Assembly: GCF_035825295.1 (NCBI RefSeq)
Contig: NZ_JAYMGI010000002.1
Location: 6,315,501-6,379,500, forward strand
DNA length: 64,000 bases
From: Actinacidiphila sp. DG2A-62
GTDB lineage: Bacteria > Actinomycetota > Actinomycetes > Streptomycetales > Streptomycetaceae
Reading direction: 5' to 3'
Both the position numbers and the translations under genes were made by a program. Each line of letters begins with the position of its first letter. Position 1 is the stretch's first letter. The notes under the pieces were generated by a model. It made no database searches, was not told where the DNA came from, and worked only from the letters and a program-made list of their open reading frames with translations. This document shows positions 24,097-33,099 of the stretch, piece after piece.

Positions 24097-25668
24097 ATGG
24101 CGGAGCTCACGATCCGGCCGGAGGAGATCCGGGACGCGCTGGCGACTTTCGTCCAGTCGTACCAGCCGGACGCCGCCTCGCGCGAGGAGGTCGGCACGGT
24201 CAGCGTTGCCGGAGACGGCATCGCGAAGGTCGAGGGACTGCCCTCGGCCATGGCGAACGAACTGCTGAAGTTCGAGGACGGCACCCTCGGCCTCGCCCTC
24301 AACCTCGAGGAGCGGGAGATCGGTGCGATCATCCTCGGCGAGTTCGACGGCATCGAGGAGGGCCAGCCGGTGCAGCGCACCGGCGAGGTGCTCTCGGTGG
24401 CGGTCGGCGAGGGCTACCTCGGCCGGGTCGTCGACCCGCTGGGCAACCCGATCGACGGCCTCGGCGAGATCGAGACCGAGGGCCGCCGCGCCCTCGAACT
24501 GCAGGCGCCCACCGTCATGCAGCGCAAGTCGGTGCACGAGCCCATGCAGACCGGCCTCAAGGCCGTCGACGCGATGACCCCGATCGGCCGCGGCCAGCGC
24601 CAGCTGATCATCGGCGACCGGCAGACCGGCAAGACCGCGCTGACCATCGACACGATCATCAACCAGCGCGACAACTGGCGCTCGGGCGACCCGAAGAAGC
24701 AGGTCCGCTGCATCTACGTCGCCATCGGCCAGAAGGGCTCCACCATCGCCGGCGTGCGCGCCGCACTGGAGGAGGCCGGCGCGCTGGAGTACACCACGAT
24801 CGTCGCCGCCCCGGCGTCCGACCCGGCCGGCTTCAAGTACCTCGCCCCCTACACCGGCTCGGCCATCGGCCAGCACTGGATGTACCAGGGCAAGCACGTG
24901 CTGATCGTCTTCGACGACCTGTCCAAGCAGGCCGACGCCTACCGCGCGGTCTCCCTGCTGCTGCGTCGCCCGCCGGGCCGCGAGGCCTACCCGGGCGACG
25001 TGTTCTACCTGCACTCCCGCCTGCTGGAGCGCTGCGCCAAGCTCTCCGACGACCTGGGCGCCGGCTCGATGACCGGCCTGCCGATCGTGGAGACCAAGGC
25101 CAACGACGTCTCCGCGTTCATCCCGACCAACGTCATCTCCATCACCGACGGCCAGTGCTTCCTGGAGTCCGACCTGTTCAACGCCGGCCAGCGGCCCGCG
25201 CTGAACGTCGGCATCTCGGTCTCCCGGGTCGGCGGCTCCGCCCAGATCAAGGCGATGAAGCAGGTCTCCGGCCGGCTGAAGCTCGACCTGGCGCAGTACC
25301 GCGAGCTGGAGGCGTTCGCCGCCTTCGGCTCCGACCTCGACGCCGCGTCCAAGGCGCAGCTGGAGCGCGGCCAGCGGATGATGGAACTGGTCAAGCAGGG
25401 CCAGTACGCCCCGTTCCCGGTCGAGGACCAGGTCGTCTCCATCTGGGCCGGCACCACCGGCAAGCTGGACGACGTACCGGTCGAGGACATCCGGCGCTTC
25501 GAGCGGGAGCTGCTGGACTACCTGCACCGCGAGCACAAGTCCCTGCTGACCGCGATCGTCGAGACCGGCAAGCTGCCGGACGAGACCATCGAGACGCTCA
25601 CCGAAGCGGTCGCCGCCTTCAAGAAGCAGTTCGAGACGTCCTCGGGCGCGCTGCTGGTCGAGGGCTGA
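24097..25668 (+). CDS. atpA: F0F1 ATP synthase subunit alpha
   Basis: Non-catalytic nucleotide-binding subunit of F1, 523 residues. Walker A is GDRQTGKTAL, with the alpha-type RSVHEPMQTGLKAVDAMTPIGRGQ and the C-terminal helical domain. ATG 24097 opens the conserved MAELTIRPEEIRDAL; GGGA lies about eight bases upstream and AAGGAG further away. atpG begins four bases after the stop. Confidence 0.97.
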   Translation: MAELTIRPEEIRDALATFVQSYQPDAASREEVGTVSVAGDGIAKVEGLPSAMANELLKFEDGTLGLALNLEEREIGAIILGEFDGIEEGQPVQRTGEVLSVAVGEGYLGRVVDPLGNPIDGLGEIETEGRRALELQAPTVMQRKSVHEPMQTGLKAVDAMTPIGRGQRQLIIGDRQTGKTALTIDTIINQRDNWRSGDPKKQVRCIYVAIGQKGSTIAGVRAALEEAGALEYTTIVAAPASDPAGFKYLAPYTGSAIGQHWMYQGKHVLIVFDDLSKQADAYRAVSLLLRRPPGREAYPGDVFYLHSRLLERCAKLSDDLGAGSMTGLPIVETKANDVSAFIPTNVISITDGQCFLESDLFNAGQRPALNVGISVSRVGGSAQIKAMKQVSGRLKLDLAQYRELEAFAAFGSDLDAASKAQLERGQRMMELVKQGQYAPFPVEDQVVSIWAGTTGKLDDVPVEDIRRFERELLDYLHREHKSLLTAIVETGKLPDETIETLTEAVAAFKKQFETSSGALLVEG

Positions 25669-25672
25669 TCGC

Positions 25673-26626
25673 ATGGGCGCACAGATTCGGGTCTACAAGC
25701 GCCGGATCAGGTCCGTCACCGCCACGAAGAAGATCACCAAGGCGATGGAGATGATCGCGGCCTCGCGGATCATCAAGGCCCAGCGCCAGGTGGCGGCCTC
25801 GTCCCCGTACTCCGACGAGCTGACCCGCGCCGTCACGGCGGTGGCGACCGGCTCCAACACCAAGCACCCGCTGACCACCGAGGCGGAGAACCCGACCCGG
25901 GCCGCGGTCCTGCTCGTCACGAGCGACCGCGGTCTGGCCGGCGGCTACTCCTCCAACGCGATCAAGGCCGCCGAGCGGCTCGGCGAGCAGCTGCGCGCCG
26001 AGGGCAAGGACGTGCGGTCCTACGTCGTCGGCCGCAAGGCGGTGGCCTACTACTCCTTCCGCGAGCGCGACGTCGCCGAGGCCTGGACCGGCTTCTCCGA
26101 CAGCCCGCAGTACTCCGACGCCAAGGCCGTCGCGGCGCCCCTGATCGAGGCGCTGCAGCAGGACACGGCCGAGGGCGGGGTGGACGAGCTGCACATCGTC
26201 TTCACCGAGTTCATCTCGATGATGACGCAGAACCCGGTCGCCAGGCGGCTGCTGCCGCTGACCCTCGACGGCGCCGAGGCGGGCGCCGACCCGGCCGGCG
26301 ACGGCGCGGGTGCGGCGGTGGAGCAGCGCCAGAAGGGCGAGGCGCTGCCGCTGTTCGAGTTCGAGCCGTCCGCGGAGGGCGTGCTGGACGCGCTGCTGCC
26401 GCGTTATGTCGAGAGCCGGATCTACAACGCGCTGCTGCAGGCCGCCGCTTCCGAGCACGCGGCCCGCCGCCGGGCGATGAAGTCCGCCACCGACAACGCG
26501 GAAGACCTCATCAAGTCGCTCACGCGGCTTGCCAACGCGGCCCGCCAGGCCGACATCACCCAGGAAATCAGCGAGATCGTCGGTGGCGCCAGCGCCCTGG
26601 CCGACGCGAACGCGGGGAGTGACTGA
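25673..26626 (+). CDS. atpG: F0F1 ATP synthase subunit gamma
   Basis: Central rotor shaft, 317 residues. The conserved N-terminal helix (RRIRSVTATKKITKAMEMIAASRI) and C-terminal helix (SATDNAEDLIKSLTRLANAARQ) are present. It carries an actinobacterial insertion near residue 200-225 (DGAEAGADPAGDGAG), of the kind linked to latency of ATP hydrolysis in mycobacteria. It sits between atpA and atpD with gaps of 4-5 nt. Confidence 0.96.
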   Translation: MGAQIRVYKRRIRSVTATKKITKAMEMIAASRIIKAQRQVAASSPYSDELTRAVTAVATGSNTKHPLTTEAENPTRAAVLLVTSDRGLAGGYSSNAIKAAERLGEQLRAEGKDVRSYVVGRKAVAYYSFRERDVAEAWTGFSDSPQYSDAKAVAAPLIEALQQDTAEGGVDELHIVFTEFISMMTQNPVARRLLPLTLDGAEAGADPAGDGAGAAVEQRQKGEALPLFEFEPSAEGVLDALLPRYVESRIYNALLQAAASEHAARRRAMKSATDNAEDLIKSLTRLANAARQADITQEISEIVGGASALADANAGSD

Positions 26627-26631
26627 CCACT

Positions 26632-28071
26632 ATGACCACCACTGTTGAAACCACCGCCACCGGCCGGGTGGCGCGGGTCATCGGCCCGGTCGTCGACGTG
26701 GAGTTCCCCGTCGACGCCATGCCGGAGATCTACAACGCGCTGCACGTCGAGGTCGCCGACCCGTCCGCGGACGGCGCCACCAAGACGCTGACCCTGGAGG
26801 TCGCGCAGCACCTGGGCGACGGCCTGGTCCGCGCCATCTCCATGCAGCCCACCGACGGCCTGGTCCGCCAGGCCCCGGTGACCGACACCGGCGACGGCAT
26901 CACCGTGCCGGTCGGCGACGTCACCAAGGGCCGCGTCTTCAACACCCTGGGCCAGATCCTCAACGACCCGCAGGCCGAGTCCGAGGTCACCGAGCGCTGG
27001 GCGATCCACCGCAAGGCGCCGAAGTTCGACGACCTCGAGTCGAAGACCGAGATGTTCGAGACCGGTCTGAAGGTCGTCGACCTGCTCACCCCGTACGTCA
27101 AGGGCGGCAAGATCGGCCTGTTCGGCGGCGCGGGCGTGGGCAAGACCGTGCTCATCCAGGAAATGATCATGCGTGTGGCCAAGCTGCACGAGGGCGTTTC
27201 CGTCTTCGCCGGCGTCGGCGAGCGCACCCGTGAGGGCAACGACCTGATCGAGGAGATGGCCGAGTCCGGCGTGCTCCCGCAGACCGCGCTGGTCTTCGGC
27301 CAGATGGACGAGCCGCCGGGCACCCGGCTGCGGGTCGCCCTGGCCGGCCTGACCATGGCGGAGTACTTCCGCGATGTGCAGAACCAGGACGTGCTGTTCT
27401 TCATCGACAACATCTTCCGGTTCACCCAGGCGGGCTCCGAGGTCTCCACGCTGCTCGGCCGGATGCCCTCCGCGGTGGGTTACCAGCCGAACCTGGCCGA
27501 CGAGATGGGCCAGCTGCAGGAGCGGATCACCTCCACCCGCGGTCACTCGATCACCTCGATGCAGGCGATCTACGTCCCCGCGGACGACCTGACCGACCCG
27601 GCGCCGGCCACCACCTTCGCCCACCTCGACGCGACGACCGTGCTCTCCCGGCCGATCTCGGAGAAGGGCATCTACCCCGCGGTGGACCCGCTGGACTCCA
27701 CGTCCCGCATCCTGGACCCGCGCTACATCTCGCAGGACCACTACGACTGCGCCTCGCGCGTCAAGGGCATCCTGCAGAAGTACAAGGACCTCCAGGACAT
27801 CATCTCCATCCTCGGCATCGACGAGCTGGGCGAGGAGGACAAGCTCACCGTCTTCCGCGCGCGGCGCATCGAGCGCTTCCTGTCGCAGAACACCCACGCG
27901 GCGAAGCAGTTCACCGGTGTCGACGGCTCGGACGTGTCGCTGGACGAGTCGATCGCGGCGTTCAACGCGATCGCGGACGGCGAGTACGACCACTTCCCGG
28001 AGCAGGCGTTCTTCATGTGCGGCGGTCTCGACGACCTGAAGGCCAACGCCAAGAAGCTCGGCGTCAGCTGA
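26632..28071 (+). CDS. atpD: F0F1 ATP synthase subunit beta
   Basis: Catalytic subunit of F1, 479 residues. Walker A is GGAGVGKTVL, with the catalytic GERTREGND, FFIDNIFRFTQAGSEVS and the C-terminal DELSEED-like DELGEED region. Five bases separate it from atpG. A large palindrome follows 17 bp after the stop and before atpC. Confidence 0.97.
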   Translation: MTTTVETTATGRVARVIGPVVDVEFPVDAMPEIYNALHVEVADPSADGATKTLTLEVAQHLGDGLVRAISMQPTDGLVRQAPVTDTGDGITVPVGDVTKGRVFNTLGQILNDPQAESEVTERWAIHRKAPKFDDLESKTEMFETGLKVVDLLTPYVKGGKIGLFGGAGVGKTVLIQEMIMRVAKLHEGVSVFAGVGERTREGNDLIEEMAESGVLPQTALVFGQMDEPPGTRLRVALAGLTMAEYFRDVQNQDVLFFIDNIFRFTQAGSEVSTLLGRMPSAVGYQPNLADEMGQLQERITSTRGHSITSMQAIYVPADDLTDPAPATTFAHLDATTVLSRPISEKGIYPAVDPLDSTSRILDPRYISQDHYDCASRVKGILQKYKDLQDIISILGIDELGEEDKLTVFRARRIERFLSQNTHAAKQFTGVDGSDVSLDESIAAFNAIADGEYDHFPEQAFFMCGGLDDLKANAKKLGVS

Positions 28072-28088
28072 GCCGCAGTCCGGCGTGC

Positions 28089-28128
28089 GCGTGAGGGGGG
28101 CCGGACCCGGGTCCGGCCCCCCTCACGC
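28089..28128 (+). terminator. Perfect 40-bp palindrome between atpD and atpC
   Basis: Two 20-base arms (GCGTGAGGGGGGCCGGACCC and its exact complement) meet without a spacer, so folding must leave a small loop at the centre. The arms are followed by CACCCCTTATTCTTTGTCTT. This resembles an intrinsic terminator inside the operon and could lower atpC expression relative to atpD or protect the 3' end of the upstream message. Confidence 0.75.
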
Positions 28129-28190
28129 ACCCCTTATTCTTTGTCTTACGCATCCTCCGCGGACGGAGGGTGCCGACCCGAGGAGCCGTC

Positions 28191-28565
28191 TTGGCCGATC
28201 TTCACGTCGAGCTGGTCGCCGCGGACCGCAATGTCTGGTCCGGCGAGGCCAACCTGGTCGTCGCCCGCACCATGTCGGGTGACATCGGCATCATGGCCAA
28301 CCACGAGCCGCTGCTCGGGGTGCTGCAGTCCGGTCCCGTGACCATCCGCACCAGCGACGGCGGCACCGTCGTCGCCGCGGTCCACGGCGGGTTCATCTCG
28401 TTCGCGGACAACAAGCTCTCCATCCTCGCGGAGATCGCCGAGCTGGCCGACGAGATCGACGTCGACCGCGCGGAGCGGGCCCTGCAGCGGTCCAAGTCCG
28501 AGACCGACGCCGCGGCCCAGCGCCGCGCGGAGGTCCGGCTGGCCGCCGCGGCCGGCGCGCACTGA
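28191..28565 (+). CDS. atpC: F0F1 ATP synthase subunit epsilon
   Basis: Rotor subunit and brake of F1, 124 residues. The N-terminal beta-sandwich (LHVELVAADRNVWSGEANLVV, GDIGIMANHEPLLGVL) and the C-terminal helix are present. The start is TTG 28191: GAGGAG lies five bases upstream and the family N-terminus begins there; GTG 28170 is upstream of that site. It is separated from atpD by the 40-bp palindrome. Confidence 0.93.
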   Translation: MADLHVELVAADRNVWSGEANLVVARTMSGDIGIMANHEPLLGVLQSGPVTIRTSDGGTVVAAVHGGFISFADNKLSILAEIAELADEIDVDRAERALQRSKSETDAAAQRRAEVRLAAAAGAH

Positions 28566-28712
28566 GCGCGGACGGCCGGCGGACAGCGGGACCGCAGGAC
28601 TTACGGCGCCGCGGACTGCCCCTCGGGGGTGGTCCGCGGCTGGCGGTGATACTGGTGGTATCGGAGCAGTAACAGCAGCGACAGGCCGTGCGCACGGCCA
28701 CGGAGGAGGCCG

Positions 28713-29210
28713 GTGAACGTGATCGTCTCCGTGGAAGCCGTGGGAGCGCTGCTGATCGCGGCCCTGCTCGGGCTGTTCCTGTTCGGGCTGCGCCGGCGGC
28801 TGATCCAGCGGCCGGGCGGCACCTTCGACTGCAGCCTGCGGGTCGCGCCGGGCTCCCCGGCCCCCGGAGGCGCCACGGCGGCGGCCATCGACGGCGCGGA
28901 GCCGGCCGCCCCCGGCGGCAAGGGCTGGGTCTACGGGGTGGCGCGCTACAGCGGCGACCGCGTCGAGTGGTTCCGCGTCTTCTCCTACGCGCCACGCCCA
29001 CGCCGGGTACTGGAGCGTCCCGCCATCGAGGTCACGGGCCGCCGCGCACCGCAGGGCTCGGAAGAGCTGGCACTCCTGTCGGACGCGGTGGTCCTTTGCT
29101 GTACCCACCGCGGAGTCCGCCTGGAGCTGGCGATGAGCGACGACGCCCTCACCGGCTTCCTCGCCTGGCTCGAAGCAGCCCCTCCCGGCCAACGCGTCAA
29201 CGTCGCCTGA
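28713..29210 (+). CDS. DUF2550 family membrane protein
   Basis: A 165-residue protein with one N-terminal transmembrane helix (about residues 8-26) followed by RRRLIQRPGGTFDCSLR and a small globular domain with WVYGVARYSGDRVEWFRVFS. It matches the DUF2550 proteins that stand just downstream of atpC in actinobacteria. Function is unknown; it may be a membrane-anchored accessory protein. GTG 28713 has GGAGGAGG upstream. Confidence 0.8.
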   Translation: MNVIVSVEAVGALLIAALLGLFLFGLRRRLIQRPGGTFDCSLRVAPGSPAPGGATAAAIDGAEPAAPGGKGWVYGVARYSGDRVEWFRVFSYAPRPRRVLERPAIEVTGRRAPQGSEELALLSDAVVLCCTHRGVRLELAMSDDALTGFLAWLEAAPPGQRVNVA

Positions 29211-29422
29211 CCCCTCCCGGCGGCGCCGCCCGCCCCCCCGCGACCACCTGGTCCCCCCCGAGGCGATGAGAAGTGAGCGCATCCCAACGCTTCGAACCCC
29301 CGGTGCTGCGGAGTCTGCGAGCGATCGGCTGCGCGACGACGCCGTTCGCATCGGATGGGACGGCGAGGATCTTTTCGCCGACTGACGGGCGGCTTCTCGG
29401 GGGTGTCGGACGGACTCTCCGC

Positions 29423-29995
29423 TCAGCGGTTCTCGCCCGGGACCCACAGGACGTCGCCGACCTCGGCGTTCGCGGTGCGGGCGAGGATGAAGAGGAGGTC
29501 GGACAGGCGGTTGAGGTAGGTCGCGGTGAGGGGGTTCATCGTGTCGCCGTGCTCGGCCAGGGCCGCCCAGGTGGAGCGCTCGGCGCGGCGTACCACGGTG
29601 CAGGCCTGGTGGAGCAGGGCCGCGCCGGGGGTGCCGCCCGGGAGGATGAAGCTGCGCAGCTTCTCCAGCGGCTCCAGGAAGCGGTCGCAGTCCGCCTCCA
29701 GCCGGTCCACGTAGGACTGCTCGACGCGCAGCGGCGGGTACTTCGGGTCCGGCGCCACCGGGGTGGCCAGGTCCGCGCCCACGTCGAACAGGTCGTTCTG
29801 CACCCGCACCAGCACCCGCGCCACCTCCGGCGCGAGACCCCCGAGCGCGAGCGCCACGCCCAGCACCGCGTTCGCCTCGTTGGCGTCGGCGTAGGCGGCG
29901 ATGCGGGAGTCGGTCTTCGCGGTGCGGCTCATGTCGCCCAGCGCCGTCGTGCCGTCGTCGCCGGTACGGGTGTAAATGCGGGTGAGATTGACCAT
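29423..29995 (-). CDS. Cob(I)yrinic acid a,c-diamide / cob(I)alamin adenosyltransferase, PduO type
   Basis: Transfers the adenosyl group of ATP to cob(I)alamin, making coenzyme B12. The 190-residue product has the PduO N-terminal motif TRTGDDGTTAL, SFILPGGTPGAALLHQA, the RRAER arginine motif and LNRLSDLLF. On the minus strand a TAAGCT -10-like hexamer lies seven bases before ATG, suggesting a leaderless mRNA. It would supply methylmalonyl-CoA mutase, whose partners mce and meaB lie 20 kb downstream. Confidence 0.92.
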   Translation of the reverse strand: MVNLTRIYTRTGDDGTTALGDMSRTAKTDSRIAAYADANEANAVLGVALALGGLAPEVARVLVRVQNDLFDVGADLATPVAPDPKYPPLRVEQSYVDRLEADCDRFLEPLEKLRSFILPGGTPGAALLHQACTVVRRAERSTWAALAEHGDTMNPLTATYLNRLSDLLFILARTANAEVGDVLWVPGENR

Positions 29996-30124
29996 GCCGT
30001 CGAGCTTAGGGCCTGCGGCCCCGGGGCCCGCGGTGCGCGGCGGCGATGAATCCCCGGTGCGGCGCGGATCGGTATCCGTGGGACCGTAACCGCACGGACC
30101 TGACGACGGATGTGGGGATCGGCG

Positions 30125-31192
30125 ATGGCGACACCGCGGGCGGAGCAGCAGCGGGCACATGACGGCGGGGAGCCCGTACGGGCCGGGGACCGGCCCGGGG
30201 ACCGTGAGGAGTTCGCCCGCCTCGCCGACCCGTACCGGCCCGAACTGCTCGCCCACTGCTACCGGATGCTCGGCTCGGTGCACGACGCCGAGGACCTGGT
30301 CCAGGAGACGTACCTGCGCGCCTGGCGCTTCTACGGCGGCTTCGAGGGCCGCTCCTCGCTGCGCCGCTGGCTCTACCAGATCGCCACCAACGCCTGCCTG
30401 CGCGCGCTGGAACGCCGCCGGCGCACCCCCATGCCCTCGGGCCTGGCCGGCCCCGACGACCGCATCGACCGGCCGGTGACCGCGCGGCTGGACCTGCTGT
30501 GGATGGAGCCGCTGCCCGACGCGCTCGCCGGCCTCGACCCCGCCGACGCCGCGCGCCCGCACACCGCCGACCCGGCGTCCGTGGCGGTCGCCCGCGGCAG
30601 CCTGCGGCTGGCCTTCGTCGCCGCGCTCCAGCACCTGCCGGCCCGGCAGCGCGCGGTGCTGATCCTGCGCGACGTGCTGGCCTTCTCCGCCGCCGAGACC
30701 GCGCTGACGCTCGGCACCACCACCGCCGCGGTCAACAGCGCGCTGCAGCGCGCCCGCGCCCACCTGGCCCGGGTCGCGCCCGCGGAGGAGCAGTTCGCCG
30801 AGCCGTCCGAGCCCGAGGCCAAGGCGCTGCTCGACCGGTACGCGGCCGCGTTCGAGAACGCCGACGTGGACGGGCTGCTGCGGCTGCTGCGCGACGACGC
30901 CGTGCTGGAGATGCCGCCGTACCCGACGTGGTTCACCGGCGCCGAGCGGGTCGCCGACTTCCTGCGCCCGCGCGCGCTCGTGGAGCCAGGCCGCAACCGC
31001 ATGGTGCCGGTGCACGCCAACGCGCAGCCGGGCATGGCGCACTACCTGCGCGGCGACGACGGGATCCTGCGCGCGCACGCCGTGCACGTGCTGACCCCGG
31101 CCCCCGACGCGTCCCGGATCGGCCGGATCGCGGTCTTCCTCAGCCCGCGGCTGTTCCCGCGGTTCGGGATGCCGATGCGGTGGCGCGAGTAG
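30125..31192 (+). CDS. ECF-type RNA polymerase sigma factor with SnoaL-like C-terminal domain
   Basis: The 355-residue protein has sigma region 2 (about 35-105, AHCYRMLGSVHDAEDLVQETYLRAW) and sigma region 4 (about 155-215, LQHLPARQRAVLILRDVLAFSAAE). A SnoaL/NTF2-like domain follows (about 235-355, ALLDRYAAAFENADVDGLLRLL). This is the SigJ/SigX5-like class, in which the C-terminal domain tunes activity instead of a separate anti-sigma factor; none is encoded nearby. The start is uncertain: ATG 30125 or ATG 30110. The MFS gene downstream is a possible target. Confidence 0.82.
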   Translation: MATPRAEQQRAHDGGEPVRAGDRPGDREEFARLADPYRPELLAHCYRMLGSVHDAEDLVQETYLRAWRFYGGFEGRSSLRRWLYQIATNACLRALERRRRTPMPSGLAGPDDRIDRPVTARLDLLWMEPLPDALAGLDPADAARPHTADPASVAVARGSLRLAFVAALQHLPARQRAVLILRDVLAFSAAETALTLGTTTAAVNSALQRARAHLARVAPAEEQFAEPSEPEAKALLDRYAAAFENADVDGLLRLLRDDAVLEMPPYPTWFTGAERVADFLRPRALVEPGRNRMVPVHANAQPGMAHYLRGDDGILRAHAVHVLTPAPDASRIGRIAVFLSPRLFPRFGMPMRWRE

Positions 31193-31357
31193 CGCGCAGC
31201 GGCGACGGGCCGCGCGGGCCGCCGCGGGGAGCCGCCGGGCGATCGGCCACGCCGTCGACCGGACGCACGGCGCGCGATGAGTCCGGCGCGGCGGGCGGAT
31301 CTCTCTACGCGTCACGTCGTCAGCGGCCCGAGGGCCGACGCGAGAGGAACGCCCGTC

Positions 31358-32860
31358 ATGGCGGAAGCCACCCGTACCGACTCCTCCACCTCCTCCACCT
31401 CTTCCACGGCCGGCGCCGCCGCACCGCCCGCGGGTCCGCCCGCGCCCGCCGCGGCCGGTCCCGGCGGCGCGACCGCCGTCCCCGCCGCCCGCCGCGGCTG
31501 GACCCTCGTCCTCGCCTCCTTCGGCAGCTTCCTCGCCGCGCTCGACGTCGTGGTCGTCGCGACCGCGCTGCCGGTGATGCGGGTGGACCTGCACGCGAGC
31601 CTGTCCAGCCTGGAATGGACCATCAACGCCTACAACCTGGTCTTCGCCTGCCTGATGATGACCGGCGCCGCGCTCGGCGACCGCTTCGGCCGGCGCAGGA
31701 CCTACGTCGCGGGACTCCTCGTCTTCGCCGCCGCGTCCGCGGCCGCCGCCCTGTCCGGCTCGGTCGGCCCGCTGATCGCCGCACGGGTGGTGCAGGGAGC
31801 GGGCGCCGCGGTGCTGCTGCCGCTGACCCTGACGCTGATCAGCGACGCCTTCCCGGCCGAGAAGCGCGGCGCCGCGATCGGCGTGTGGGGCGGGGTCTCG
31901 GGCCTGGGCATCGCCGCGGGACCGGTCGTCGGCGGCGCCATCACCCAGGGCGCCACCTGGCAGTGGATCTTCTGGCTGAACGTGCCGGTCGCCGTCGTCG
32001 TCGCGCTGCTCGCGCGGCTGCTGCTCACCGAGAGCCGCGGTCCGCGCCCGCAGCTGGACATCGTGGGGCTGCTGCTGGTCGGCGCCGGGATGTTCGCGCT
32101 GACCTGGGCGCCGGTCCGCGCGCCCGGGGCCGGCTGGGGGAGCGCCGAGGTGATCGGGGCGCTCGCCGCGGGCGCCGTGCTGATCGGCGCGTTCGTCGGC
32201 TGGGAGCGCCGCACCCGGTTCCCGATGCTGCCGCCCGCCTACTTCCGCTCCCGCGCCTTCTCCACCGCCAACGCGGTGATCTTCTTCCAGGCGATCTCGC
32301 TGATCGGCACCCTCTTCTTCATGACCCAGCTCTTCCAGGTCGCGATGGGCTACCGGCCGTTCGAGGCGGGCTTGCGACTGCTGGTCTGGATGGCCACGCC
32401 CATGGTCGTCGCGCCGATCGCCGGCACCCTGGCGGACCGGTTCGGCAACAAGCCGTTCATGGCCGGCGGCCTCGCACTGCAGTCCGCCGGGCTCGCCTGG
32501 CTCGGCGCGACGGTCCACACCGGCGTCGGCTACGGCTCGCTGATCGCGCCGCTGCTGATGTCGGGCGTCGGCATCTCGATGTGCTTCCCGACCACCGCCA
32601 ACGCGGTGACCGCCGCGGTGCCGCCGCAGGACGCGGGCGTGGCGGCCGGCGCCAACACCGCGCTGCGCGAGCTCGGCGGCGTCTTCGGCGTCGCGATCCT
32701 GTCCGCGGTGTTCGCCGCGCACGGGGGCTACGGGTCCCCGGCCGCCTTCGTCGACGGCTTCCGGCCGGCGATCCGGGTCGCCGCGTTCGTCCCGGTGATC
32801 GGCCTGGTCGCCGCGCTGCTCGCGCCCGGGGGCACTCCGCCGGCGGCGGAGGAGGGCTGA
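31358..32860 (+). CDS. MFS drug transporter (DHA2/EmrB-QacA type)
   Basis: Proton-driven exporter in the membrane, 500 residues with about 14 hydrophobic segments. The family motifs LDVVVVATALPVM, the loop GDRFGRRR and GGAITQGATWQWIFWLNVPV are present. The first 45 residues are a Ser/Thr/Ala/Pro-rich cytoplasmic extension. ATG 31358 has AGAGGAA about nine bases upstream; a longer in-frame start at 31277 gives non-conserved sequence. It follows the sigma factor gene by 165 bp; joint regulation is an inference. Confidence 0.87.
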   Translation: MAEATRTDSSTSSTSSTAGAAAPPAGPPAPAAAGPGGATAVPAARRGWTLVLASFGSFLAALDVVVVATALPVMRVDLHASLSSLEWTINAYNLVFACLMMTGAALGDRFGRRRTYVAGLLVFAAASAAAALSGSVGPLIAARVVQGAGAAVLLPLTLTLISDAFPAEKRGAAIGVWGGVSGLGIAAGPVVGGAITQGATWQWIFWLNVPVAVVVALLARLLLTESRGPRPQLDIVGLLLVGAGMFALTWAPVRAPGAGWGSAEVIGALAAGAVLIGAFVGWERRTRFPMLPPAYFRSRAFSTANAVIFFQAISLIGTLFFMTQLFQVAMGYRPFEAGLRLLVWMATPMVVAPIAGTLADRFGNKPFMAGGLALQSAGLAWLGATVHTGVGYGSLIAPLLMSGVGISMCFPTTANAVTAAVPPQDAGVAAGANTALRELGGVFGVAILSAVFAAHGGYGSPAAFVDGFRPAIRVAAFVPVIGLVAALLAPGGTPPAAEEG

Positions 32861-33099
32861 CGGACCGTCGGGGCGGTCTCCGCTTGCGCGCGTGCCGCCC
32901 GGGGACGCCGTGCGCCCCGGGCGGTGCGTGCCGCCCGCGTCCGGGCGCCGTGCCGCCCCCTCCCGGGCGACGCCCGCACCCCCTCGGCCGCGCCGCCGTG
33001 CGACCAACGACACATGGTGACGCGGCCTACATCCTGTCGCGCCCGTGCCTGAACGGGCGTTAGGGTCCGGCCAGATACCCCAACGGAGAGGTGTGTGCC

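Noticed and set aside
29211..29422. Possible tRNA or small RNA between DUF2550 and the PduO gene (CTTCGAACCCCCGG word)
   Set aside because: No acceptor stem or anticodon arm can be built around it; the region is simply between convergent genes.
29996..33013. Extension of the PduO frame upstream on the minus strand to over 1000 residues
   Set aside because: The family starts at MVNLTRIYTRTGDDG and a -10 element lies seven bases before it; the extension is antisense to the sigma and MFS genes.
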